Source: Pseudomonadota bacterium
GTDB lineage: Bacteria > Desulfobacterota > Binatia > Binatales > Binataceae
Direction of reading: 5' to 3'
Length of the DNA stretch: 64,000 nucleotides
NCBI GenBank assembly: GCA_021324755.1
Contig: JAJPIL010000009.1
Coordinates: 113,109 to 177,108, forward strand
The notes below the pieces were generated by a model. That model did no database searches. It had not been told where the DNA came from and was given only the letters and a program-made list of their open reading frames with translations. A program made the translations under genes and the position numbers. This document shows positions 47,105 through 57,283 of the stretch, one piece after another. How positions within the stretch are numbered: position 1 is the first letter of the stretch; each line of letters begins with the position of its first letter.

Positions 47105-48490
47105 TTACAGGATGTAGCGCGATAGGTCCTGATCCTGAACGATGTGGTCGAGCCGTTTGTGCACGTACGCGGCGTCGATCGTGATTCGCTGACCGCTCAT
47201 CTCAGGCGCGTTGAACGAGATCTCATCCAGCAGGCGTTCGAGCACGGTATGCAGCCTGCGGGCTCCGATATTTTCCGTGCGCGCGTTGACCTCGGCGGCG
47301 ATTTCCGCAAGCGCCACGATCGCGTCATCGGTAAAGCTCAAGTGAACGTTTTCGGTGGCCATCAAGGCGATGTACTGCTTGCTCAGCGCATTGTCGGGCT
47401 CGGTCAGGATTCGCACGAAGTCGTCGCGAGTCAGCGCTTTGAGTTCCACGCGAATGGGGAAGCGACCCTGAAATTCAGGAATCAAGTCCGAAGGCTTGGC
47501 GATATGGAACGCGCCCGAAGCGATAAACAAGACATGGTCGGTCCTGACCGGTCCGTACTTAGTGTTGACCGTTGTTCCCTCAACGATCGGCAAAAGGTCG
47601 CGCTGGACGCCTTCGCGCGAAACGTCGGGGCCACGGGTTGAGTCGCGCCCGGCGATCTTGTCGATCTCGTCGATGAAAACGATCGCGCTTTGCTCGACGC
47701 GCTGAACCGCCTCGCGAACGACCTGGTCCATGTCGACCAAGCGCGCCGCCTCCTCCTGGGTTAGCATGTCGAGCGCCTCGGGTACCTTGACACGACGGCG
47801 TTTGGAGCGCTTGGGCACGAACTGGCTAAAGAGCTCCTTCATGTTCAGCCCGAGCTCCTCCATCCCCTGGGGCGCGAAAACCTCGATCATCGGCATCGCC
47901 TGAGCGCTGATTTCAATCTCCACTTCGCGGTGGTCGAGCTGTCCGGTCCTGAGCATGCGGCGCAGCTTTTCTCGCGTCTCCCGGTAAGAAGCGTCGGCGC
48001 TTGCCGTATCGGCGCCGCCGGCCTCAGCACCGGGCCCATGATGACGCCGACTTCGGGGGGGAGGAGGATAAAGGATGTCGAGCAAGCGCTCCTCGGCCTG
48101 CTCGCGGGCTTTGACTGCAACCTCCGCCTGTGCCTCCTCGCGCACCATTTTGACCGCGACCTCGACGAGATCTCGGATTATCGACTCGACGTCGCGGCCC
48201 ACGTATCCGACCTCGGTGTAACGCGAGGCCTCGACCTTAAGGAACGGCGCCTGAGCAAGCTTGGCCAGACGGCGCGATATCTCTGTCTTGCCCACTCCGG
48301 TAGGACCGATCATCAGGATGTTTTTCGGGGCAATTTCATCGCGAAGCTCCGGCGGTACTTGCTGGCGACGCCATCGGTTGCGCAACGCTATCGCTACCGC
48401 TCGCTTGGCCTCGGTTTGCCCGACGATGTAGCGGTCGAGTTCAGAGACGATCTCGCGCGGAGTCATTACGTGAGGAACTGAAGTCTTCAT
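47105..48490 (-). CDS. hslU: HslU ATPase subunit of HslVU protease
   Basis: [67 protein letters not shown]. Confidence 0.98.
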   Translation of the reverse strand: MKTSVPHVMTPREIVSELDRYIVGQTEAKRAVAIALRNRWRRQQVPPELRDEIAPKNILMIGPTGVGKTEISRRLAKLAQAPFLKVEASRYTEVGYVGRDVESIIRDLVEVAVKMVREEAQAEVAVKAREQAEERLLDILYPPPPRSRRHHGPGAEAGGADTASADASYRETREKLRRMLRTGQLDHREVEIEISAQAMPMIEVFAPQGMEELGLNMKELFSQFVPKRSKRRRVKVPEALDMLTQEEAARLVDMDQVVREAVQRVEQSAIVFIDEIDKIAGRDSTRGPDVSREGVQRDLLPIVEGTTVNTKYGPVRTDHVLFIASGAFHIAKPSDLIPEFQGRFPIRVELKALTRDDFVRILTEPDNALSKQYIALMATENVHLSFTDDAIVALAEIAAEVNARTENIGARRLHTVLERLLDEISFNAPEMSGQRITIDAAYVHKRLDHIVQDQDLSRYIL

Positions 48491-48502
48491 CGTCGTAAGG
48501 GC

Positions 48503-49063
48503 TTAAAGTTCTTCGATCGTAAACTGGGAATTGGTAAATACGCAAATTTCTGCGGCGATGGTCATGGCTGCTTCCACCACCTGGCGCGCGCTTAGCTGCG
48601 GGTTGAAGCGCAGAAGTGCGCGCGCCGCAGCCAGGGCGAAGTTGCCTCCTGAACCGATTCCTATAATACCATCATCAGGCTCGATCACGTCCCCGAGCCC
48701 GGAAAGCAGCAGCGTGCTCTCTCGGTCAGCCACCACCAGCATCGCCTCGAGCCGGCGCAACACCCGGTCGGTGCGCCAATCGCGCGCCAACTCCACGGCT
48801 GCGCGTCTTAGATTGCCGTTGTACTCCTGAAGCTTTCCTTCGAACTTGTCAAACAGCGTAAGCGCATCAGCCGTCGCTCCGGCAAAGCCCGCGAGCACGC
48901 TTTCGTTGTGAAGCCGCCGCACCTTGCGCGCTCCGCGCTTGAGCACTGTGTTGCCCAAGCTCACTTGACCGTCGCCCGCCATCACGATCGAGCCCTGATG
49001 GCGCACCGTCAAAATGGTTGTTCCGTGAATCACGTTTGCTGAGTTAGGAGCGAGGATGGGCAC
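48503..49063 (-). CDS. hslV: HslV peptidase subunit (start uncertain: GTG at 49063 or 49033)
   Basis: [47 protein letters not shown]. Confidence 0.97.
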   Translation of the reverse strand: MPILAPNSANVIHGTTILTVRHQGSIVMAGDGQVSLGNTVLKRGARKVRRLHNESVLAGFAGATADALTLFDKFEGKLQEYNGNLRRAAVELARDWRTDRVLRRLEAMLVVADRESTLLLSGLGDVIEPDDGIIGIGSGGNFALAAARALLRFNPQLSARQVVEAAMTIAAEICVFTNSQFTIEEL

Positions 49064-49946
49064 GGCGGTAAACCTCTTTAAGATGTTGGATACTTACTTG
49101 TGTATAGCGCTGAGTCGTAGCCAAACTGGCATGACCGAGCATCTCCTGGATTGAACGCAGGTCGGCGCCGTGGTTCAGCAAATGGGTTGCAAAGCAGTGG
49201 CGCAAGCCGTGCGGAGTTAAGCCCGTATCCAGTCCGAGCGACGCTATTCGGCGTGCCACAATTCGCTGCACGCTGCGCGGGCTGAGCCGACCGCCCCGCA
49301 AATTGGTAAACACAGGCCCGTCAGCTGGAGCCGGGCCTGTAGCATCGCGCCACGCTCTTAAGGCAGCCAGAGCAACCTCCCCGATCGGTACCAGTCGATC
49401 TTTACGGCCCTTGCCGCTACGAACCCTTACCATTCCGACTTCCTCATCGATGTCTTTCCAGTCAAGGCCAACCAGTTCACTGACGCGAAGCCCGCAGGCA
49501 TAGAGCGTCTCCATCATCGCGCGGTCGCGCAGGCGCGCCTTGGAGTTCGTGCAGCTGTCTGCCTCGAGAAGCCTGCAGACCTCATCCTCGCGTATCACAG
49601 TTGGCAGCCGCGCTTGGCGCCGCACCGTGCGCAGCCGCGAAGCTGGGTCCGGGCCGCCAAAAAACTGTTTGCGGTAGCGGAAAAACGCCTTGATCGCGGC
49701 GAGACGCCGTTGCACGGTCGAGCGCTCGGCCCGGTTCTTAAGCAAGCTCGCAAGGTAGAGCCGGATATCGTCGGTCTGGACACTCTCTGGCGAAACCTTG
49801 CCGGTTGCGGGGTCGCGAGCAAGGTTTTGTTCTTCAAGAAACTTTGCAAAGCAAAGCAGGTCTGTGCGGTAGCTCTTTACCGTGTTCGCAGCCGCTCCAA
49901 TTACGGCCGACAAATAATCGGTGAAAGCGTCGACCTGCTCGACCAT
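49044..49946 (-). CDS. xerC: tyrosine recombinase XerC/XerD
   Basis: [64 protein letters not shown]; xer-hslV-hslU context. Confidence 0.95.
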   Translation of the reverse strand: MVEQVDAFTDYLSAVIGAAANTVKSYRTDLLCFAKFLEEQNLARDPATGKVSPESVQTDDIRLYLASLLKNRAERSTVQRRLAAIKAFFRYRKQFFGGPDPASRLRTVRRQARLPTVIREDEVCRLLEADSCTNSKARLRDRAMMETLYACGLRVSELVGLDWKDIDEEVGMVRVRSGKGRKDRLVPIGEVALAALRAWRDATGPAPADGPVFTNLRGGRLSPRSVQRIVARRIASLGLDTGLTPHGLRHCFATHLLNHGADLRSIQEMLGHASLATTQRYTQVSIQHLKEVYRRAHPRS

Positions 49947-50286
49947 CTAAAAGTCCAATTGTTGGCCGCTCTTAAACGCAATGCTATCAGCCGGCGCGCC
50001 AGGCGCAAAAGAGGGGTTAAACCAAAGCGTTATCCAAAGCCGAGCTACCAGACTGGCACATTGCACACGACAGTGTAGCTAATCGGAGTCAAACCTAAAG
50101 TGCCGCCACATCTACGCGTCTCAGCAGATCCCGATTTGTGCTCCGCGCTATGATTAGAAGTTGTCAAAGCTGGAACCTGTTTTTCCTAGTCGGAAACCTC
50201 TGCACTCGTGAACACGCACGCAGTAGCTGTGCAATAGGACGATCCGAAGAAAATTAATCGCTCGAGAGTTTAGAGGCTTGGCATCG

Positions 50287-50577
50287 ATGAATTGTTGGTC
50301 GTGTGGACACTCACTTGGCGACATAGGCAAGATTGGATTTCGCGACGAATGCCCGCGTTGCGCAAGTCCGCTCCATTGCTGCCGCAACTGTAAATTTTAC
50401 GATCCCGGGTATCATAACCAATGTCGCGAACCGATGGCGGAGCGGGTCGTTGATAAAGAGCGAGCCAACTTTTGTGAGTTTTTCGCTCCCGCACCTGACG
50501 GTCAACATAGAGCGAAAGTCGAAAAGGCTGATGTTCGAGAAAAACTCGAAAAGTTATTTAAGAAAAGAAGCCCGTGA
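50287..50577 (+). CDS. small zinc-ribbon protein
   Basis: MNCWSCGHSLGDIGKIGFRDECPRCASPLHCCRNCKFYDPGYHNQCREPMAERVVDKERANFCEFF; ATG at 50287 within ORF 50278-50577. Confidence 0.85.
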   Translation: MNCWSCGHSLGDIGKIGFRDECPRCASPLHCCRNCKFYDPGYHNQCREPMAERVVDKERANFCEFFAPAPDGQHRAKVEKADVREKLEKLFKKRSP

Positions 50578-51048
50578 GCGCACAAAAGTTAGCTCACGCG
50601 AGAAAATGTCCGAGGGGTGCAAATAGCCGACTAAATTTCACTTCAAGAGCGGACACTTGATTAGTCGCTTACGAAAAACTGCTCTCTTCCGTAGCTGAAA
50701 AGAGCCGGAGGACAGCGCAGCTGGCGCTCGGCGTGCTTGTAGTCGGTTTGTTAACCGCTCACCAATCGGAATTTCCAAAGTTTTGGTCGAGTTTAACGGT
50801 CGCGGATGTGGCAAGCTAGTTGCTAGGAAACGCGCGGCTTTAAACGACGAGACTGCTTCGACGCTGCACAAGACACAAACGCGACTGGACCTCAAAGAGA
50901 AATACAGCTAGCGAACTTGCTTGTTACATAATGCATCGAATGTGAGCTGCGGCTCGGAATAGCTTATCGACGATTGTTAGAGTTGTGTTTAAAAGTTCGT
51001 GCGAGCTCGAGACTGAAATTTTGTGAGCGAAAAATTGGGAGTAACCAG

Positions 51049-52470
51049 ATGGAACGACCGTTGGCTGGCATAGTGCTTGCTGCAGGACAAGGTGTGCGCA
51101 TGAAGTCGCACCGGGCCAAGGTGCTGCACGAAGTGGGCGGAGTTGCGCTCATACTTCGAGTATTGCGAGTGCTGAGAGCCCTCGACACGGAGCCGGTGGT
51201 TGTCGTCGTTGGCCATCAGGCCGACGAGGTCAAAGCTGCAGTCCAAAGGACCTGGAACGATTCGCGTCTGCGCTTCGCGATGCAAGAGCAGATGCTTGGC
51301 ACCGGGCATGCGGCGCTTTGCGGGCTTAGAACGCTACCGTCCGGCTTCGACGGCGACGTGTTGATCGTTTATGGCGACATGCCCGTGCTGAGTACAGAAA
51401 CGCTCAAGGAGTTTATCGCCGCCCACCGCGCGGCTAAGTCAAAATTGTCCCTCGTCGCGCTTAGGCTCGAGCCTGCCGCCTCCTACGGGCGCCTTGTGCG
51501 CCGCCATGACGGCTCGATCGCTAGGGTGGTCGAGGCTTCGGACGCCACCCCAGAAGAGCTCGCGATAGAGGAGGTAAATGCAGGGGTCTACGTCGCTGAC
51601 GCAACGCTTCTTCGGCAACTGCTCGACCGAGTAAGGCCTAATAACGCGCGTGGTGAGTACTATCTGACGGACATCGTCGAGCTAGCCACGCAAGCTGGCG
51701 TGCGGGTGTTCGGCTGGCGAGCGCCCAGGCCAGAGGAGTTTTTGGGCGTAAATTCTCGCTACGAGCTGGCGCAAATCGAAGCTTTGGTACGCCAGTCGGT
51801 AAATCGCCGCTTGATGGATAGCGGCGTTACCTTGCTTGACCCTTCGACCACATACATCGGTGAAGAAGTGGAAATTGGGATCGATTCGGTGATAGGCCCA
51901 AACGTGCAAATCCTCGGACGTTCGCGAATTGGAGCGCGAGTGCGCATCGAAGGATGCGCTCTGATGCGCGAGGTAATTATCGGCAACGACTGTATCATCA
52001 AGCTAGGCGTACGAGCCGAGCAATGCACTATCGGACCCGGCAGCGAGATTGGACCGTTTGCCAATCTTCGCCCGGGCACACAACTTGAGGGGTCTAATCG
52101 AATCGGCAACTTTGTCGAAACCAAGCAAGCACGTATCGGCCGCGGCACCAAAGCAAGCCATCTAAGCTACCTCGGCGACGTAATTATCGGCGAGCAGACG
52201 AACATCGGGTGCGGCGTGATCACGGTAAACTTCGACGGCTACGAAAAGCATCTCACCCAGATTGGCAGCCGATGCATGGTGGGATGCGACAGCCAGCTTA
52301 TTGCGCCAGTCAAGATCGGCGACGACGCCTACGTTGCCAGCGGCACAACCGTACGGCACGACGTTCCCGCCGGAGCGCTTGCATTTTGTGACCATCGGCA
52401 ACAGGAAAAACCAGGCTGGACACTTAAATGGCGCGAGCGCCATCAAGCAGACGGTCGCCATCATGACTAG
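51049..52470 (+). CDS. glmU: bifunctional UDP-N-acetylglucosamine diphosphorylase / glucosamine-1-P acetyltransferase
   Basis: MERPLAGIVLAAGQGVRMKSHRAKVLHEVGG; left-handed beta-helix repeats; GDVIIGEQTNIGCGVITVNFDGYEKHLTQIG. Confidence 0.97.
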   Translation: MERPLAGIVLAAGQGVRMKSHRAKVLHEVGGVALILRVLRVLRALDTEPVVVVVGHQADEVKAAVQRTWNDSRLRFAMQEQMLGTGHAALCGLRTLPSGFDGDVLIVYGDMPVLSTETLKEFIAAHRAAKSKLSLVALRLEPAASYGRLVRRHDGSIARVVEASDATPEELAIEEVNAGVYVADATLLRQLLDRVRPNNARGEYYLTDIVELATQAGVRVFGWRAPRPEEFLGVNSRYELAQIEALVRQSVNRRLMDSGVTLLDPSTTYIGEEVEIGIDSVIGPNVQILGRSRIGARVRIEGCALMREVIIGNDCIIKLGVRAEQCTIGPGSEIGPFANLRPGTQLEGSNRIGNFVETKQARIGRGTKASHLSYLGDVIIGEQTNIGCGVITVNFDGYEKHLTQIGSRCMVGCDSQLIAPVKIGDDAYVASGTTVRHDVPAGALAFCDHRQQEKPGWTLKWRERHQADGRHHD

Positions 52471-52598
52471 CCGCGACCTCTCGGCGGCTAGCTTCTGAGC
52501 GTCGTTAGAGGCGCGGACGGTCGAAGGTGCCAAGGATAAAGTACGCTCCAAATGCGGGCAAGACGGAGCACGTAAGCGAATAGCTGGAGTGGCATTCG

Positions 52599-54434
52599 AT
52601 GTGTGGAATTGTCGGATACGTCGGGGCGCAAGAGGCTTCGGCGATTTTACTGGCCGCTTTGCGCCGCCTTGAATACCGCGGCTACGACTCTGCGGGAATC
52701 GCGACTTTGCCAGGACCAGGCGCTCGTCTGGAGGTCAGGCGAGCAGCGGGAAAGCTCGATAACCTTGAAAAGCTGCTGTGCGAGCGACCGGCGCCCGGCT
52801 GCATCGGCATCGGCCACACGCGATGGGCCACTCACGGCGCACCATCCGAGCGCAACGCCCATCCCCATCAGGCAGGCCCGGTTGCCCTGGTCCATAACGG
52901 CATCATCGAAAACTACGCCGAACTCGCAGCGAGCCTGCGCCAGCGCGGTCATCGACTGCTTTCCGAGACCGACACCGAGGTTATTTCGCATCTTCTGGAA
53001 GAACGAGTCAAAGCCGGATTAAGCCTCAGGGAGGCGGTTCGCTTGGTTGTGGCCGAGCTGCGCGGCTCATTTTCATTCGTGGCACTTTCCGAAAACGAGC
53101 CCGACACCTTGGTGGCGGCTAAAACAGCCACGCCGATCGTAATCGGACTGGGCGAAGGCGAAAACTTTATCGCATCGGATATTCCGGCGCTGCTCGACCA
53201 CACCCGGCAAACGATCGTTCTGGAAGACGGCGAAATTGCCGAGGTCAAGCGCGATCAGGTGAGGGTCTTCACCTTTGACGGCGCGCTGGTCCATCGCCGC
53301 CCCCGTCGTATCGAATGGGATTCGGCGCACATCGGCAAGGGCCCGTACCGCCACTATCTACGAAAGGAAATTTCCGACCAGCCGCAAGCGTGGATGGATA
53401 CGCTAAGGGGGCGCGCCACGCTAGGCTCAGGCGAGGTACGATTCGAGGAAGACCCGCTACCGCCCAAGGGAATAGACGCCGTGCAACGAATCGTTATAGT
53501 GAGCGCTGGCGCCTCCTACATCGCCTCGCTGGTGGGCAAGTTCATGATCGAAGAACTAAGCCGTATTCCAGTCGAGGTCGATTACTCAGCCGAATATCGT
53601 TACCGCTGCCCGGTGGTGGATGAAAATACGGTGCTCATCGCTGTGTCACAATCGGGCGAGACGGCCGATACGATGGCCGCGCTGGAGGAAGGCAAGGCGC
53701 AAGGCGCATGGACCATAGCCTTGACCAACACGCGCGACTCCTCCATAGCACGGCGAGCCGACGTCCGACTTTACACTCGATGCGGCCCTGAGATCAGCGT
53801 TACCACGACCAAGTGCTTCATCACCCAGATCGAATCGTTCTTCCTGCTTGCCATTTACCTGGCCCTGGCACGGGGTAAGCTTGCACCGTCGCGCGCGGCC
53901 GAACTGCTCGCCCCGGCGTTCGCGATTCCGGCGCGAATCGAGGCTATAATCAATAAGGAACGAGAAATTGAACGAATCGCGAAAAAATTCGCTTCCGCAA
54001 CCGATTTCCTTTTCCTGGGACGCGGGATTAACTATCCGATAGCGCTTGAGGGAGCACTCAAGCTCAAGGAAATCTCTTACATCCACGCCGAAGGTTACTC
54101 GGCGGGCGAGATGAAGCACGGGCCTATCGCCCTGGTGGATGAAAAAATGCCCGTCGTCGTAATTATTCCGCGCGACAAGGTCTTCTCGAAAACGCTATCC
54201 AACCTCAAAGAGGTCGAGTCGCGCAACGGCCGCATAATCGCCGTCACCGACCAGGCTGACGAAGATCTCCGAGCGATCGCCGAAGAGGTTATCGAGACGC
54301 CGAAAACCTCTGAGATGCTTACGCCCGTGCTGATGACTATTCCGCTTCAGCTCCTGGCCTACCATATTGCGGTATATCGCGGAACGGACGTTGACCAGCC
54401 GAGAAACCTCGCAAAATCGGTAACCGTCGAGTAG
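52599..54434 (+). CDS. glmS: glutamine-fructose-6-phosphate aminotransferase
   Basis: MCGIVGYVG N-terminal Cys, GIGHTRWATHGAPSERNAHPH, AVSQSGETADTMAALEEGK, DVDQPRNLAKSVTVE C-terminus. Confidence 0.99.
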   Translation: MCGIVGYVGAQEASAILLAALRRLEYRGYDSAGIATLPGPGARLEVRRAAGKLDNLEKLLCERPAPGCIGIGHTRWATHGAPSERNAHPHQAGPVALVHNGIIENYAELAASLRQRGHRLLSETDTEVISHLLEERVKAGLSLREAVRLVVAELRGSFSFVALSENEPDTLVAAKTATPIVIGLGEGENFIASDIPALLDHTRQTIVLEDGEIAEVKRDQVRVFTFDGALVHRRPRRIEWDSAHIGKGPYRHYLRKEISDQPQAWMDTLRGRATLGSGEVRFEEDPLPPKGIDAVQRIVIVSAGASYIASLVGKFMIEELSRIPVEVDYSAEYRYRCPVVDENTVLIAVSQSGETADTMAALEEGKAQGAWTIALTNTRDSSIARRADVRLYTRCGPEISVTTTKCFITQIESFFLLAIYLALARGKLAPSRAAELLAPAFAIPARIEAIINKEREIERIAKKFASATDFLFLGRGINYPIALEGALKLKEISYIHAEGYSAGEMKHGPIALVDEKMPVVVIIPRDKVFSKTLSNLKEVESRNGRIIAVTDQADEDLRAIAEEVIETPKTSEMLTPVLMTIPLQLLAYHIAVYRGTDVDQPRNLAKSVTVE

Positions 54435-54796
54435 GAAAAAGCCAGCTAAGACCTTAGCTTGGCAACTAACGTGCCCAGCTCGGCCGCTTTACCGGACGCC
54501 TGCTGGAAGAGCCGAAACTAATACCTAGCGGTAAAAAAGAATAACGCGCCGTTCTGCACGTAGCCGACTTGTAAAGTGGGCCGAAATCGCCGAACCTGGC
54601 GCAGAAACTCGAGGCCGCAGATCCACGCTTGGTAAGCGAGGCTTTTCAGAGGAGCCAGCGTGCTCTCGGGTTCTCTAAAGACGATCACTTCTGCCGTACT
54701 CTGCAGCCGAGTTCCCCAGACGGAAACGAAGCAGCGCAGACATATACGCCAGCCGGCGCAACCTCGCTTGAGGCCTGAGGTAGACTTTATGGGTGG

Positions 54797-56545
54797 CTAG
54801 CTTCGATCGGCGAAACTGTCGAGGTTGCCTTTGCGAGATACGGCACGCAGTTTGCGCAGCGCTTTAGCTTCGATTTGACGGATCCGCTCCCGCGTCACTG
54901 CGAACTTCTTGCCGACCTCTTCCAGGGTATAGTCGACCTTCTGACCGATTCCAAAACGCATCTTTAAGATTTGCTCTTCGCGCGGCGTCAAGGTTGCCAA
55001 AACCTTGCGCGTCTGCTCGCTAAGATTGCTCTGGATAGCGGATTCGACCGGCGAAGGCGCAAGCTCATCTTCGACAAAATCGCCAAGCGAGCTTTCCTCT
55101 TCATCGCCGATCGGCGTCTCCAAAGAAATAGGCTCTTTGACGATCTTGAGCACCTTCTGCACCTTGTCCAGAGGCATCTCCATCTGAGCAGCGATCTCCT
55201 CTGGCGTCGGTTCGCGCCCTAGGCGCTGCACCAGAAGGCGCGTGACCCTTAACAATTTATTTATGGTTTCCACCATATGGACCGGGATGCGGATCGTGCG
55301 CCCCTGGTCTGCGATCGCCCTGGACATCGATTGGCGAATCCACCACGTGGCATAGGTCGAGAACTTATATCCGCGCTGATACTCGAACTTCTCGACCGCG
55401 CGCATCAAGCCGATGTTGCCCTCCTGGATAAGGTCGAGGAAGCCGAGACCACGGTTGGTGTAACGCTTGGCCAAACTGACCACCAGACGCAAATTTGCCT
55501 CGGTGAGTTCCTTTTTCGCCTGTTTGCTCTTTTCTTGTCCAGCTTCAATCCGCTGGATGGAACGCTCCAGTTCGTCTGGGCCGGTCTTCACCCGTCGCTC
55601 GATATCCTTGAGCGTTCGTTGAGCCTCGCGAATGCGGGCCGCTATGTCAGCCAGGCTTTCGCGCGTACCGTTGACGTTGACCGATACTCGGCGGTCCTCA
55701 GCTTCAGCAGCCTCACGCAGCAATTGAGTCTTGCTGCGGTTTGTCGCTTCGGCGTAATGGCGGATCAGGTTTTGGGCAGCCCGATAATCGGCTAACAGCG
55801 ACTTAAGCTCGGAAATAACTGCTTGGATGAACGAATTCGAGAGCTTGGCGCGCTCGAGCTCCTGGCGAAGCCTCTTTTTGAGCCTGGCGAGATTCTTTTC
55901 GAGCTGCGGGCGGGTACGGCGGCTCGGTTTGGCGCGCAGCTTCTCTTCGACCTCCTCGATCTGTGCCTGAAGCTTTTTGAGCTTCTCCGCAAGCGCAATT
56001 AAGCGCTCTCTTTGCTCGTCGTCGCTTTCAGAACTTCTTTCCTCGTCCCGCTCGGTGTCGTCTGCTTCTTCGAAGATACCCCTAACCTCTGCTTCGCCCT
56101 CCTTAGCCCGCTCGCCAAGCTCAATTATCCTCTGAACCGTAACGGGCGAGTTAAAAATCTCCTCCTTAACCTCGTTTTCGCCCGCCTCTATCCGCTTGGC
56201 GATCTCTACTTCCTGTTCGCGCGAGAGCAACTGAAAGTTGCCCATCTCCTTTAGGTAGAGGCGAACAGGGTCGGAAGACTCGCCAAACGAGTCGAGCTCG
56301 GAGAGCGCACCTTCTTGGTCTTCGCGAGGCTCCTCTTCGATGTCCAGCTCGGAAGTCTCCGGCGGGATCTCGTCGAGGACTTTAATATCCATGTCCTCGA
56401 GACTGTCCAACGCCGCCCGTAAGTCGCTCGGCGAGGTCATCTCCTCGGGCAGGAAGTCGTTCACCTGGTCAAACGTGAGATGCCCCTGCTCGCGACCAAG
56501 ATCCACTAGTCCTTGCAGGTCCTTTGGTTCGTACTTGCGTTTCAT
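54797..56545 (-). CDS. rpoD: RNA polymerase primary sigma factor RpoD
   Basis: [86 protein letters not shown]. Confidence 0.99.
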   Translation of the reverse strand: MKRKYEPKDLQGLVDLGREQGHLTFDQVNDFLPEEMTSPSDLRAALDSLEDMDIKVLDEIPPETSELDIEEEPREDQEGALSELDSFGESSDPVRLYLKEMGNFQLLSREQEVEIAKRIEAGENEVKEEIFNSPVTVQRIIELGERAKEGEAEVRGIFEEADDTERDEERSSESDDEQRERLIALAEKLKKLQAQIEEVEEKLRAKPSRRTRPQLEKNLARLKKRLRQELERAKLSNSFIQAVISELKSLLADYRAAQNLIRHYAEATNRSKTQLLREAAEAEDRRVSVNVNGTRESLADIAARIREAQRTLKDIERRVKTGPDELERSIQRIEAGQEKSKQAKKELTEANLRLVVSLAKRYTNRGLGFLDLIQEGNIGLMRAVEKFEYQRGYKFSTYATWWIRQSMSRAIADQGRTIRIPVHMVETINKLLRVTRLLVQRLGREPTPEEIAAQMEMPLDKVQKVLKIVKEPISLETPIGDEEESSLGDFVEDELAPSPVESAIQSNLSEQTRKVLATLTPREEQILKMRFGIGQKVDYTLEEVGKKFAVTRERIRQIEAKALRKLRAVSRKGNLDSFADRS

Positions 56546-56991
56546 TGCTTGGTCTGGCTTTCCACTAAGCCAAAAAGAAAAAATACACGCTCTTCGGTGC
56601 GCGATCGGCCAAAACTATACCGAAAAGCCCGACGCCACACCGAATCATTAACTTCCACTTAATTAATGACGACCGTGGGGACCAAATAGATCAGTCGGTA
56701 GCTAAAATTAGCCGAAACCTAAGATGTACCTTGTCCGGTACGTGAAAGTCAACAGCCAAAGTGTTCACCCGCGACCGCTAATCACCGGCTTTGGCACCGG
56801 CAGCCTTTTCGGAGCGTTGCTTGACTGATAAACTCAAATTTTACCCGTCCAGTTTCTGCCGTTTTATCGAAGATGGGACCTTCTGGCCAAGTTGCCCGCG
56901 CCGTGCCCGATCCCAAAACCCGAGGGGCCTTGTCTCAGCAAGATTCAAGCCGGCCATCAGCTCACTATGCCACCATTATTTATTATACTCA

Positions 56992-57087
56992 CGCTTCGAC
57001 CGTTGGCCAAGCGCTTGAAAGGCGCCTTGGTAAAGTCATCACTGCGCGCTTTTCCCCGCGGGTGACGTTCGAATCCCGCGCGAGGCG
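56992..57087 (+). other. degenerate tRNA-Ser-like element (probable relic)
   Basis: 96 nt; CGCTTCG...CGAGGCG closing 7-bp helix (one G.U), GGCCAAGCGCTTGAAAGGCGCC D-arm-like block, TTCGAATCCCGC T-loop-like block with 5-nt TGACG insert; no anticodon stem. Confidence 0.3.
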
Positions 57088-57283
57088 AAAAATTGATAGC
57101 GCGTTCTTCGTCATTTTTAGTGACTTTCTCCATAAACTGTATGACTTAGACCCCGTCTCTCGCCCGCAATTTCCGACAAATCGTGAGACCACAGGCATGC
57201 GTCGGCAGTGATATAGTCGGTAGGAAAAGTTCGGCTATCGACGCTTCAGTCACTCAATTTAATGCGAGGCTTGATAATTTTTC

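Noticed and set aside
49044-49946. Tyrosine recombinase as evidence of a mobile element
   Set aside because: The xer-hslV-hslU arrangement is a standard housekeeping locus, with no att-like repeats or phage genes around.
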